Below, piece after piece: positions 44,376 through 50,390 of a DNA stretch of 64,000 bases (positions are counted from its first letter, which is position 1; every line of letters begins with the position of its first letter). The DNA comes from a virus. Made by a program: the position numbers and the translations under genes. Below the pieces are notes generated by a model. The model made no database searches. It saw only the letters and a program-made list of their open reading frames with translations, and had not been told where the DNA came from. The stretch spans positions 1 through 64,000 of the IMG/VR virus record IMGVR_UViG_3300032308_001684. One strand, given 5' to 3'.

Positions 44376-44449
44376 TGGTTGCGGAGGAGGGAATCGAACC
44401 CCCAACACCAGCTTATGAGACTGGTAAGATACCGTTTCTATACTCCGCG
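44376..44449 (-). tRNA. tRNA-Met(CAT), initiator-like (C1-A72 mismatch)
   Basis: Acceptor CGCGGAG/CTCCGCA leaves C1 opposite A72, the hallmark of bacterial initiator tRNA. Anticodon loop CTCATAA. CCA encoded after A73. The three G-C pairs normally at 29-31/39-41 are not present (stem CCAGT/GCTGG), so initiator function is uncertain. Confidence 0.75.
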
Positions 44450-44450
44450 A

Positions 44451-45037
44451 TATTAGTTCCGCTTACGATTATGCGGAGTCTGTGTTGATGCTCAGTGACC
44501 TGCGATGCAGAGGACCAGCTGTTCAGGCCAATCATACAGAGCACAGAGTGTAGCCCAGACCGATTTGGGTTGCGAGAGGCTAGAAAACTACCGTATACTC
44601 GGATCGATCTAGCGTCGCTAAACATAGCAGTGAGTGGCCCGGGCTTGTGTAGCGCCTGGAATATAGTATGCATCACTGTGTGTCTATGTTGAAATAGTAA
44701 ATGGCACCATCACGTGTTTAAGGTCCAGACATTTTGTCCAGGGTTCCAGCCTGGTGCCCAGTCCCCCTTGGCATGCTGATCTCGTAGCCAACGAGTACGT
44801 CTCAAATTGAGTTGCAGGAGCCCAGGGTGGTGATCTCCCCTGATGGTTGGGATATTGCTGGCGAAGCATTCTTTCGCTCACACCATTTACCATATGTAAG
44901 TGCTGAGAAATACCAATTTAGGCGTCCGGCGCTAACCGTGCCACAGCCGAGGTCTGTTGTGTCAGGACCCGTCCCCGGCCGGGAGGGCCCGAATAGTGTA
45001 CACGTCTGCACACGATACCAGTATCAGCACTTACATA
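44451..45037 (-). ncRNA. Gene-free block, candidate giant struct RNA (GOLLD/ROOL-like)
   Basis: 587 nt without a credible ORF between tRNA-Met and tRNA-Glu. An 18-bp perfect inverted repeat (44889-44906 with 45024-45041) closes a ~117-nt domain; its outer arm overlaps the CCA end of tRNA-Glu. More pairing is visible (for example ACATAG/CTATGT near 44620 and 44685). It follows a strong promoter at 45147 through tRNA-Glu. Size and site match ROOL/GOLLD RNAs, but I cannot confirm their consensus. Confidence 0.55.
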
Positions 45038-45112
45038 TGGTACACGGTAGGGGAATCGAACCCCTCTTCCTGCCGTGAAAGGGCAGTGTCCTAACCGATA
45101 GACGAACCGTGC
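45038..45112 (-). tRNA. tRNA-Glu(TTC)
   Basis: Acceptor GCACGGT/ACCGTGT, anticodon loop CTTTCAC, T arm TTCGATT, CCA encoded. First element after the promoter at 45147. Confidence 0.9.
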
Positions 45113-45146
45113 ATCGAATCAATAGATTGTTAATGAGCAAGTATGT

Positions 45147-45175
45147 ATTATAATATATTTTGAGTTGCGTGTCAA
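45147..45175 (-). promoter_or_regulatory. Sigma70 promoter TTGACA-17-TATAAT for tRNA-Glu and RNA block
   Basis: TTGACA is a perfect -35 (45175-45170); 17-nt spacer; TATAAT (45152-45147), about 35 nt before tRNA-Glu. The strongest-looking promoter in the window. Confidence 0.85.
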
Positions 45176-45177
45176 CC

Positions 45178-45185
45178 TGTAAATA
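45178..45185 (+). promoter_or_regulatory. T4-late-like box TGTAAATA, 5 nt before ATG
   Basis: TGTAAATA then GATTC then ATG at 45191. It lies back to back with the - strand promoter at 45147-45175. Confidence 0.55.
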
Positions 45186-45190
45186 GATTC

Positions 45191-46090
45191 ATGCACAAAC
45201 TTTTTATAGCTACCTATTCTGGAGATCTTGCCCAGTTTGAACTGTGTTGCCATTGCATTAACAAAAACTGGAAAGGCAATCGATTCATCACAATATCCTG
45301 GGGACAACCAAATCCCTTGCAACAGGGTCAGATTTTTAATATAGAATCACTCACTAGTCTGGTAACAGACATTTTTGACAGCGACTGGCAGATAGAAATA
45401 GTAGATGGCGCTGTGCCAGGAATGTCAGGCTACTGTGAACAACAGGTCAACAAAGTTAGATTTTCTATTGATCCTAGGTTTCAAGATACCATAGTGTTTG
45501 ACTGTAAAGATTTTTTACTCAAACCTACGGGCATTGATTTTTTCAAACCCAACGGTGTTTATCGTGTGGCATATTTTAAAAATGGCAACACATTTAAAGA
45601 ACAATACATATCTGCATTGGACATCATTGATCAGGTACCCAACAATGTTCCTACACCTTTTAACACTACTCCTTGGATATGGGCCGGCGGAGAGCTTGAA
45701 AAGTTTTGGTCTTACATGCAATCAAGATTTGGCCCATATCAATCCTGGAGAACTTTTCCTGGTGCAACAGAATGGTCAAACTTTTATATCTTCAACTACT
45801 GCGACCCAGAGTCAATGATGCCCATGACTAGTGCCGAATACGAGTTTGTTAACTTTTGTGGTGTATGGCAAACTCTCAGCCTTGAAGATATACAGCAACA
45901 AATCGTTGATTTTGATGTCTGGGATTCTATGCGCATATGGAAACATACCAGAAAAGATTCTACTCTCCAAAAGGTCGAGCTCACAGAGCAGGTACTTAAA
46001 AAATATGGAATAGAACAATCAGTGATTGATCAATGGAAACAACAACATCTTGCTGAAATCTTGCAGTCTGATTATTCTAAAGAATTTTGA
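45191..46090 (+). CDS. Unknown protein inserted between tRNA-Glu and tmRNA, GT-like
   Basis: 299 aa, the only + gene in the RNA array. FDCKDFLLKP near residue 102 and a Trp-rich middle (TTPWIWAGGELEKFWSYMQ) recall GT-A-like proteins such as DUF6492, but this is tentative. No signal peptide. A late-type box precedes it and its stop lies at the edge of the tmRNA coding piece. It is AT-richer than the adjacent tRNAs. Confidence 0.55.
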   Translation: MHKLFIATYSGDLAQFELCCHCINKNWKGNRFITISWGQPNPLQQGQIFNIESLTSLVTDIFDSDWQIEIVDGAVPGMSGYCEQQVNKVRFSIDPRFQDTIVFDCKDFLLKPTGIDFFKPNGVYRVAYFKNGNTFKEQYISALDIIDQVPNNVPTPFNTTPWIWAGGELEKFWSYMQSRFGPYQSWRTFPGATEWSNFYIFNYCDPESMMPMTSAEYEFVNFCGVWQTLSLEDIQQQIVDFDVWDSMRIWKHTRKDSTLQKVELTEQVLKKYGIEQSVIDQWKQQHLAEILQSDYSKEF

Positions 46091-46276
46091 CCGGGTATTC
46101 TGTTACGAGGAACCCGGCAAACCCTAGGTTACCTTAGATCAGGCAGCCAATGCGTAAACTTCATCGTTTGCGTTTACTTTGATTTGCTTCTACGACCAGG
46201 TTACCCCAATCCTACGGGTTCTGCTTTCCCGTGTTGCCGTCTTTTCTAGCTCGCCATGTCGAAACCGGTCGAGCCC
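46091..46276 (-). ncRNA. ssrA: Permuted tmRNA, coding piece with tag ANDEVYALAA
   Basis: The 5' end GGGCTCG (from 46276) pairs with CGGGTCC of the acceptor piece in a 7-bp acceptor stem with G-U pairs, followed by GACCGGTTTCGAC as in tmRNA 5' ends. The tag frame runs 46171-46139: GCA resume codon, then ANDEVYALAA and TGA. The 3' end is set at a hairpin (46091-46117) and is approximate. It rescues stalled ribosomes and tags nascent proteins for proteolysis. Confidence 0.9.
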
Positions 46277-46277
46277 A

Positions 46278-46349
46278 TCATAAAAAGACATGTATGCAAA
46301 CAAACGCAATCAACAGTATGACTACTATAGTGTACGATGTGTTAACCAT
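46278..46349 (-). CDS. 23-aa hydrophobic peptide ORF in the tmRNA intervening segment
   Basis: AAGGAG with a 5-nt gap precedes the ATG at 46349. The product MVNTSYTIVVILLIAFVCIH plus VFL is one transmembrane segment, and its TGA ends 1 nt before the 5' end of the tmRNA coding piece. It fills nearly all of the 84-nt segment that is cut out during tmRNA maturation. It could be a toxin-like or holin-like peptide or chance; the perfect SD favours a real gene. Confidence 0.5.
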   Translation of the reverse strand: MVNTSYTIVVILLIAFVCIHVFL

Positions 46350-46360
46350 ATATCTCCTTA

Positions 46361-46548
46361 TGGTGGACCCGGGGAGAATCGAACTCCCGTCCACAGCGCC
46401 TTCAAATTGAAGGATATACAACAATTCTTTCACGAGACTATCAGGACTTGAAGGCCCTCGCGTGGCCTAGGGACTCACACCCTATCAACATTCCAGCAGA
46501 TAAATCAGCGCCACTGGGTGTATACTCCTGCTAGTTGTTTACTTATCA
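46361..46548 (-). ncRNA. ssrA: Permuted tmRNA, acceptor piece
   Basis: Ends in a tRNA-like half: T stem GGGAG/CTCCC with loop TTCGATT, 3' acceptor strand CGGGTCC, discriminator A and encoded CCA (46363-46361). Upstream segments resemble the pseudoknot region of bacterial tmRNA. It is transcribed before the coding piece, so the gene is circularly permuted. The 5' limit is approximate. Confidence 0.85.
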
Positions 46549-46551
46549 TCA

Positions 46552-46625
46552 TGGTGGAGGATGAGAGAATCGAACTCTCAATCTCGGCTTGCAAAGCCGA
46601 TGTTATCCCATTTAACTAATCCCCC
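46552..46625 (-). tRNA. tRNA-Ala(TGC)
   Basis: Acceptor GGGGGAT/ATCCTCC, anticodon loop TTTGCAA, T arm TTCGATT, CCA encoded. It lies just upstream of the tmRNA acceptor piece, probably in the same transcript. Confidence 0.9.
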
Positions 46626-46628
46626 AAA

Positions 46629-46655
46629 GAAAAAACCTGAGTCATCCCCAGGTTT
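46629..46655 (-). terminator. Terminator-like hairpin before tRNA-Ala
   Basis: AAACCTG pairs with CAGGTTT and is followed by a T run on the - strand. It contains the stop codon of the small 46642 ORF. Confidence 0.6.
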
Positions 46656-46827
46656 CTTCGTACTTCTTCATGGCCAGTTGCCTGGCCAACCACAACCTAA
46701 ACTTTACATAATCACTGAGTTCAACGTCAACTGAATTATGTATTACTTCGGGTCTACGGTATCCTACATGTAGGTAATCATCTCCTTCATATACATACTC
46801 GCAATCATCGATTGTAAGTACAATGAT
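46642..46827 (-). CDS. Small ORF, ~61 aa, no standard start codon
   Basis: A clean frame reads IVLTIDDCEYVYEGDDYLHV, then GYRRPEVIHNS, a LWLARQLAMKKYEETWG end and TGA. It looks coding by composition. No ATG, GTG or TTG occurs at its beginning; ATT at 46824 or ATC at 46827 would be needed, or a +1 shift from the preceding gene whose TAA lies just upstream. Function unknown. Confidence 0.4.
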   Translation of the reverse strand: MIVLTIDDCEYVYEGDDYLHVGYRRPEVIHNSVDVELSDYVKFRLWLARQLAMKKYEETWG

Positions 46828-46837
46828 GTGAGCAGGA

Positions 46838-47029
46838 TTACTTTTTAGGAGCGTCGGCTTTTTTGTCGTCTTTCTTAGCGTCGCTTTTGGTAGCGTCAGC
46901 GGCCTTCTTTTCAGCAGGCTTAGCAGGTGCTGCCGCGGCTGGCTTGGCTTCTTCTTTCTTGGCAGCAGGTGCCTGTGCGAAAGCGGATACAGCGAACAAT
47001 GATGCGATTAGTGTAGCTACGAGTTTCAT
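46838..47029 (-). CDS. Small secreted Ala/Lys/Pro-rich protein, 63 aa
   Basis: Signal peptide MKLVATLIASLFAVSAFAQA, then low-complexity APAAKKEEAKP... to KKADAPKK. AAAAGGAGA precedes the ATG. I recall near-identical small periplasmic proteins in Burkholderiales genomes, so this is probably host-derived. Function unknown. It lies inside the tRNA array. Confidence 0.7.
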   Translation of the reverse strand: MKLVATLIASLFAVSAFAQAPAAKKEEAKPAAAAPAKPAEKKAADATKSDAKKDDKKADAPKK

Positions 47030-47126
47030 AAAAGTCTCCTTTTGGTTATGAAATGTAGAGAATCAACCTCTACACTATAATAACGCCTGTGTTGACATCT
47101 ACGTTGACACATTTGGCAAATATTTT

Positions 47127-47201
47127 TGGTACCCAAGGGTGGGAACGATCCACCGACCCTCGCCTTATCAAGACGATGCTCTACCACTGAGCTACTTGGG
47201 C
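47127..47201 (-). tRNA. tRNA-Ile(GAT)
   Basis: Acceptor GCCCAAG/CTTGGGT, anticodon loop TTGATAA, T loop TTCG replaced by a slightly unusual ATCGTTC, CCA encoded. Confidence 0.85.
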
Positions 47202-47207
47202 ATGTCA

Positions 47208-47284
47208 TGGCCGGCCCTGAGAGATTTGAACTCCCAACTTCCAGTTTCGAAGACTGGCACTCTATCCAATTGAGTTAAGGACCG
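47208..47284 (-). tRNA. tRNA-Arg(TCG)
   Basis: Acceptor CGGTCCT/AGGGCCG, discriminator G, anticodon loop CTTCGAA, T loop TTCAAAT, CCA encoded. Confidence 0.85.
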
Positions 47285-47289
47285 ATGAT

Positions 47290-47364
47290 TGGTCCGGCCT
47301 GCAGGAATCGAACCCACATTCACGGTGTAGAAGACCGCTGTATTATCCATTATACTAAGGCCGG
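47290..47364 (-). tRNA. tRNA-Arg(TCT)
   Basis: Acceptor CCGGCCT/AGGCCGG, anticodon loop CTTCTAC, T loop TTCGATT, CCA encoded. Confidence 0.88.
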
Positions 47365-47369
47365 ATATT

Positions 47370-47444
47370 TGGTGGTAATGGTAAGAGTCGAACTTACACT
47401 GAACACCGTATGAAGGTGGAGCACTACCATTATGCTACATTACC
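47370..47444 (-). tRNA. tRNA-Met(CAT), elongator-like
   Basis: Acceptor GGTAATG/CATTACC, anticodon loop TTCATAC, T loop TTCGACT, CCA encoded. Its 5' end overlaps the stop of the 47440 gene by 5 nt. Confidence 0.8.
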
Positions 47445-48159
47445 AAAAAATATGTTCGCGGATGTATTGAGCGTAGGCCACATGAGCCGGACGTAGAAAA
47501 TGTCCCCCGGGTGCTCTAGCAAAATTACGATCCATAGCAAAATTACAAAAATCTACATTGCCCACAGGCCTGAATATGTTGTCGTTCCAGTTAAAATCTA
47601 TCACTGCTTGGAAACTGTCTATGTTGATAACCGATATCGATCGATCCAGGGCTAATTTGTTCAAGGCCAGGATGTTTTTTATTTTGTTGATACGTCCGCG
47701 GTGATCGTGTCCTTCAAACATGATCCATTCACGTCCGTATCTCTCATAACGTTCGCGATTCTTTATTAGTGGGCCTATGTTGATGCCTTGCTGTAAAACA
47801 GGATTTCCCACACGAGCATGACTGATTCCATCGCCGTAATTGATGGGTATCCAGTATTGATGTTCTTCGTGCCATACTTCGCCACGATCACAACCAGTCC
47901 AGCAGGCTATCACGATGTCTTGATCTGTAAGACCGTCAATCTGTTCCAACAACACACGGAACATAGCATCGTTGCTACCGCCCGATATAGCATGATTTAT
48001 AGACTCGTAGCCCAGTGCATCGGCCAGTAATACAGGATAACTGTTTTTGGCGCCATATTCAACCTGCATGACAGGATGCTGGATATTGTTACTGGGTTCA
48101 GACCATATCTCAGCACCTGTGGCATGACTGCATCCTAGTATAATCGCTTTGTTCATCAT
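47440..48159 (-). CDS. SGNH-like protein inside the tRNA array
   Basis: 239 aa from the ATG at 48159; the frame can be read from a TTG at 48171 that overlaps the tRNA-Lys 3' end region. ILGCSHATG gives a block I Ser, SGGSN a block III, and GGHFLRPAHVAY a C-terminal His. No signal peptide. Flanked by tRNAs on both sides, its stop lies inside tRNA-Met. Hydrolase or acyltransferase activity is unproven. Confidence 0.6.
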   Translation of the reverse strand: MMNKAIILGCSHATGAEIWSEPSNNIQHPVMQVEYGAKNSYPVLLADALGYESINHAISGGSNDAMFRVLLEQIDGLTDQDIVIACWTGCDRGEVWHEEHQYWIPINYGDGISHARVGNPVLQQGINIGPLIKNRERYERYGREWIMFEGHDHRGRINKIKNILALNKLALDRSISVINIDSFQAVIDFNWNDNIFRPVGNVDFCNFAMDRNFARAPGGHFLRPAHVAYAQYIREHIFW

Positions 48160-48171
48160 GATACTTACCAA

Positions 48172-48247
48172 TGGTAGGACGTGCGGGATTCGAACCCACC
48201 ACCAATAGATTAAAAGTCTACTGCTCTACCCAATGAGCTAACGTCCC
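48172..48247 (-). tRNA. tRNA-Lys(TTT)
   Basis: Acceptor GGGACGT/ACGTCCT, anticodon loop CTTTTAA, T loop TTCGAAT, CCA encoded. Confidence 0.9.
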
Positions 48248-48253
48248 GATGTC

Positions 48254-48327
48254 TGGCAGAGGGTATAGGAATCGAACCTATAATAACGGAATCAAAATCC
48301 GTGGTTATACCATTTAACTAACCCCCA
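48254..48327 (-). tRNA. tRNA-Gln(TTG)
   Basis: Acceptor TGGGGGT/ACCCTCT with an open first pair, discriminator G, anticodon loop TTTTGAT, CCA encoded. The weak first pair is usual for tRNA-Gln. Confidence 0.85.
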
Positions 48328-48335
48328 ACTGTGAT

Positions 48336-48411
48336 TGGTGCCGTCCCCTGGGATCGAACCAGGTTCCTCGGTGCTTCAAACCGGTGCTATGACCACATCA
48401 GCTAAAACGGC
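48336..48411 (-). tRNA. tRNA-Phe(GAA)
   Basis: Acceptor GCCGTTT/GGACGGC, anticodon loop TTGAAGC, one open pair in the anticodon stem, T loop TTCGATC, CCA encoded. Confidence 0.8.
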
Positions 48412-48413
48412 AT

Positions 48414-48487
48414 TGGTACCTCGTGACAGAATCGAACTGCCGCAACCGCCGTGTAAAAGCGGAGTTCTACCATTAAACTAACGAGGC
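48414..48487 (-). tRNA. tRNA-Val(TAC)
   Basis: Acceptor GCCTCGT/ACGAGGT, anticodon loop TTTACAC, T loop TTCGATT, CCA encoded. Confidence 0.88.
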
Positions 48488-48560
48488 AAAAAAGAAAACC
48501 CAGACGCAGTTTGCCGACATCAACGAGAGATCTATAACCGGAGGTCTGGGCCATAATACT

Positions 48561-48635
48561 TGGAGCAGGTAGTCGGGGTCGAACCGACGGCATTCTCGTT
48601 GGCAACGAGACATTCTACCACTGAATTATACCTGC
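48561..48635 (-). tRNA. tRNA-Gly(GCC)
   Basis: Acceptor GCAGGTA/TACCTGC, anticodon loop TTGCCAA, CCA encoded. Second Gly isoacceptor. Confidence 0.9.
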
Positions 48636-48638
48636 ATA

Positions 48639-48720
48639 TGGTACCCCTGCCCGGATTCGAACCGGGAAACATAGTCACTCCTTTTGAGAGAGCCGCCTTT
48701 TCCAATTTGGCCACAGGGGC
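48639..48720 (-). tRNA. tRNA-Leu(CAA)
   Basis: Class II tRNA with variable arm; acceptor GCCCCTG/CAGGGGT, anticodon loop CTCAAAA, T loop TTCGAAT, CCA encoded. Confidence 0.88.
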
Positions 48721-48728
48721 AATAAACT

Positions 48729-48805
48729 TGGTCGGAGTACAAGGATTCGAACCTTGGACCCCCTGGTCCCAAACCAGGTGCGCTACCAGGCTGCGCCACA
48801 CTCCG
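48729..48805 (-). tRNA. tRNA-Pro(TGG)
   Basis: Acceptor CGGAGTG/TACTCCG, anticodon loop TTTGGGA, T loop TTCGAAT, CCA encoded. Confidence 0.9.
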
Positions 48806-48811
48806 AATAAC

Positions 48812-48897
48812 TGGTACGACTGGCCGGACTCGAACCGGCACGCCATTAAAGACGACAGATTTTAAGTCTGTTGCGGCTACCATTACGCCACAGTCGC
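48812..48897 (-). tRNA. tRNA-Leu(TAA)
   Basis: Class II; acceptor GCGACTG/CAGTCGT, anticodon loop CTTAAAA, T loop TTCGAGT, CCA encoded. Confidence 0.9.
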
Positions 48898-48904
48898 AAA
48901 CATT

Positions 48905-48987
48905 TGGTGCCCCAGGTCGGACTCGAACCGACACGCACTAGGCACTGGCTTCTAAGACCAGCGTGGCTACCATTACACCACCGGGGC
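48905..48987 (-). tRNA. tRNA-Leu(TAG)
   Basis: Class II; acceptor GCCCCGG/CTGGGGC, anticodon loop CTTAGAA, T loop TTCGAGT, CCA encoded. Third Leu isoacceptor. Confidence 0.9.
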
Positions 48988-48996
48988 AAAATTACA

Positions 48997-49072
48997 TGGG
49001 GAGAAGTATGGGAATCGAACCCATGCTAACGGAATCACAATCCGTGGTGCTGACCGCTACACTAACGACTCC
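48997..49072 (-). tRNA. tRNA-His(GTG)
   Basis: Anticodon stem ACGGA/TCCGT with GTG, discriminator C and extra 5' G typical of tRNA-His, CCA encoded. Two mismatches in the acceptor stem suggest relaxed or divergent pairing. Confidence 0.8.
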
Positions 49073-49078
49073 ATTGAT

Positions 49079-49168
49079 TGGCGGAGAGACTGGGACTTGA
49101 ACCCAGAAAGCGGCTTTCACCACTCGACGGATTAGCAATCCGCTCCAATACCATTATGGGACCTCTCC
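49079..49168 (-). tRNA. tRNA-Ser(GCT)
   Basis: Class II with a long variable arm; acceptor GGAGAGG/TCTCTCC, anticodon loop TTGCTAA, discriminator G, CCA encoded. Confidence 0.92.
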
Positions 49169-49391
49169 ATGTTTGGTGTAGGCTACGTTTCCACATCGCC
49201 CCTACTTGAGTTGACTTCTCTGTCACTGTGTTTTATTCTCTGCCTAGTTACAGTTCTAGTCAGCGGTTCGGACTCCCTTATCTTCTATCTTACTGTAGAA
49301 AGACAGATGGGCACTCTTCTTAACGGGTCACCGCCCCCGACCCCTCTAACGACGGGCCACCGGTACAGATCACGTTCTGTACTGACGGGAT
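49169..49391. other. Gene-free gap in the tRNA array with hairpins
   Basis: 223 nt without a credible ORF or complete tRNA. GTACAGA and TCTGTAC form a 7-bp hairpin at 49362-49381. Near 49172-49205 the - strand ends in CCTACACCA, a CCA-like end opposed by GTAGG, which may be a tRNA remnant or the 3' end of another RNA. Confidence 0.4.
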
Positions 49392-49479
49392 TGGCGGAAG
49401 CGGTGAGATTCGAACTCACGGTACCTTTCGATACGCTGGTTTTCAAGACCAGAGCCATAGACCACTCGACCACACTTCC
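49392..49479 (-). tRNA. tRNA-Ser(TGA)
   Basis: Class II; acceptor GGAAGTG/CGCTTCC, anticodon loop CTTGAAA, discriminator G, CCA encoded. Confidence 0.92.
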
Positions 49480-49484
49480 TTACA

Positions 49485-49562
49485 TGGAGCAACAGGTAGG
49501 ATTCGAACCTACGACTTTACGGGTTTGCAATCCGTTGCATTTGACCACTCTGCCACTGTTGC
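49485..49562 (-). tRNA. tRNA-Cys(GCA)
   Basis: Acceptor GCAACAG/CTGTTGC, anticodon loop TTGCAAA with an A-C mismatch closing the stem, discriminator T, CCA encoded. Confidence 0.88.
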
Positions 49563-49568
49563 GTTGTT

Positions 49569-49645
49569 TGGCGACCCGGGAAGGATTTGAACCTCCGACA
49601 TTTGGTTTTGGAGACCAACGTTCTGCCAGACTGAACTACCGAGCC
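49569..49645 (-). tRNA. tRNA-Trp(CCA)
   Basis: Acceptor GGCTCGG/CCGGGTC, discriminator G, anticodon loop CTCCAAA, T loop TTCAAAT, CCA encoded. Confidence 0.9.
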
Positions 49646-49651
49646 ATTGTT

Positions 49652-49743
49652 TGGTACCCCCAGCGGGAGTCGAACCCACATGAACCAATTATCTGTTGCT
49701 TACGGGATATAAATCCGCCGTTTTACCATTAAACTATAGGGGC
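49652..49743 (-). tRNA. Class II-shaped tRNA with anticodon TAT (Ile-type codon)
   Basis: 92 nt: acceptor GCCCCTA/TGGGGGT, D stem GTTT/AAAC, anticodon loop TTTATAT with an A-C mismatch below it, T stem GTGGG/CCCGC, CCA encoded. A ~22-nt variable region sits where Ile tRNAs have 5 nt. By anticodon it reads AUA; by shape it is Leu/Ser/Tyr-like. A Tyr(GTA) exists separately. Confidence 0.65.
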
Positions 49744-49749
49744 TATATT

Positions 49750-49826
49750 TGGCTCCTCAGGGTGGGCTCGAACCACCGACACCTTGATTAACAGTCAAGT
49801 GCTTCTACCGACTGAGCTACTGAGGA
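49750..49826 (-). tRNA. tRNA-Asn(GTT)
   Basis: Acceptor TCCTCAG/CTGAGGA, discriminator G, anticodon loop CTGTTAA, CCA encoded. Confidence 0.92.
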
Positions 49827-49833
49827 ATAAACT

Positions 49834-49908
49834 TGGCGGTCCCAAGGGGAATCGAACCCCTGCCGACGGCGTGACAAGCCGCTATACTTACCGCTATACT
49901 ATGGGACC
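49834..49908 (-). tRNA. tRNA-Asp(GTC)
   Basis: Acceptor GGTCCCA/TGGGACC, discriminator G, anticodon loop TTGTCAC, CCA encoded. Confidence 0.92.
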
Positions 49909-49914
49909 AAGAAC

Positions 49915-49998
49915 TGGTGGAGACGGATGGATTCGAACCACCGTGCTGTTAAGAACAGATTTACAGTCTGCCGCAATCGACCACTCTGCCACATCTCC
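49915..49998 (-). tRNA. tRNA-Tyr(GTA)
   Basis: Class II; acceptor GGAGATG/CGTCTCC, anticodon loop CTGTAAA, T loop TTCGAAT, CCA encoded. First tRNA of the array as transcribed. Confidence 0.92.
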
Positions 49999-50007
49999 AG
50001 ATTTTTA

Positions 50008-50089
50008 ACACACTGTCGCCAGTGTGTGTATCGAAGCACACTACTCATCTGCTGACGCAATTTGATTGTTCGGCAATGTGCTTCGATAC
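50008..50089. repeat. Stacked hairpins ahead of the tRNA array
   Basis: ACACACTG/CAGTGTGT (50008-50027, 4-nt loop) directly abuts a 13-bp perfect inverted repeat GTATCGAAGCACA (50028-50040) with TGTGCTTCGATAC (50077-50089). No ORF covers it. It may be a processed leader or separate small RNA just upstream of tRNA-Tyr. Confidence 0.65.
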
Positions 50090-50193
50090 TCTGTGATTTT
50101 TCACACTACAAGAAGTGCTCCATCCCACAGGCCGCCCGTTCGTCCATGTTTAGAGTGCAGACTGGGACCTCGTTTCCCTTAACACTTTTGCTA

Positions 50194-50367
50194 TCAATTT
50201 ACACTAAACGTTGGCGCTTTGGCTAACGATTCGCGATATAGTCTAGCACGTTCAAACTTATCTTGAATAAGTTTTTGAAGCTGTTCTTGAGAGATTTCTC
50301 CAAAAGCAGTTTCATAAGCCTGTTCAACGATGCGTTCGTTTAATTTTTCGTAATCTATCTTTTCCAT
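50194..50367 (-). CDS. Small acidic helical protein, 57 aa
   Basis: ATG at 50367 with AAGGA 6 nt upstream. MEKIDYEKLNERIVEQAYET, then a QEQLQKLIQDKFERARLYRE helix. It lies between a terminator and the tRNA array. No known family. Confidence 0.6.
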   Translation of the reverse strand: MEKIDYEKLNERIVEQAYETAFGEISQEQLQKLIQDKFERARLYRESLAKAPTFSVN

Positions 50368-50390
50368 TTTTCCTTTTTGTATAAAAACAA

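Noticed and set aside
43925-45037. RNase P RNA or group I intron
   Set aside because: I could not find the conserved RNase P core segments, and no split gene flanks the blocks; a GOLLD/ROOL-like RNA is kept as a hypothesis only.
48532-48934. Several ~100-aa open frames across the tRNA array
   Set aside because: They read through tRNA genes on both strands and contain the usual GFEPG/SSVVEH translations of tRNA sequence.
49169-49732. 187-aa + strand open frame in the tRNA array
   Set aside because: It crosses three tRNA genes and a structured gap; the sequence is translated tRNA.
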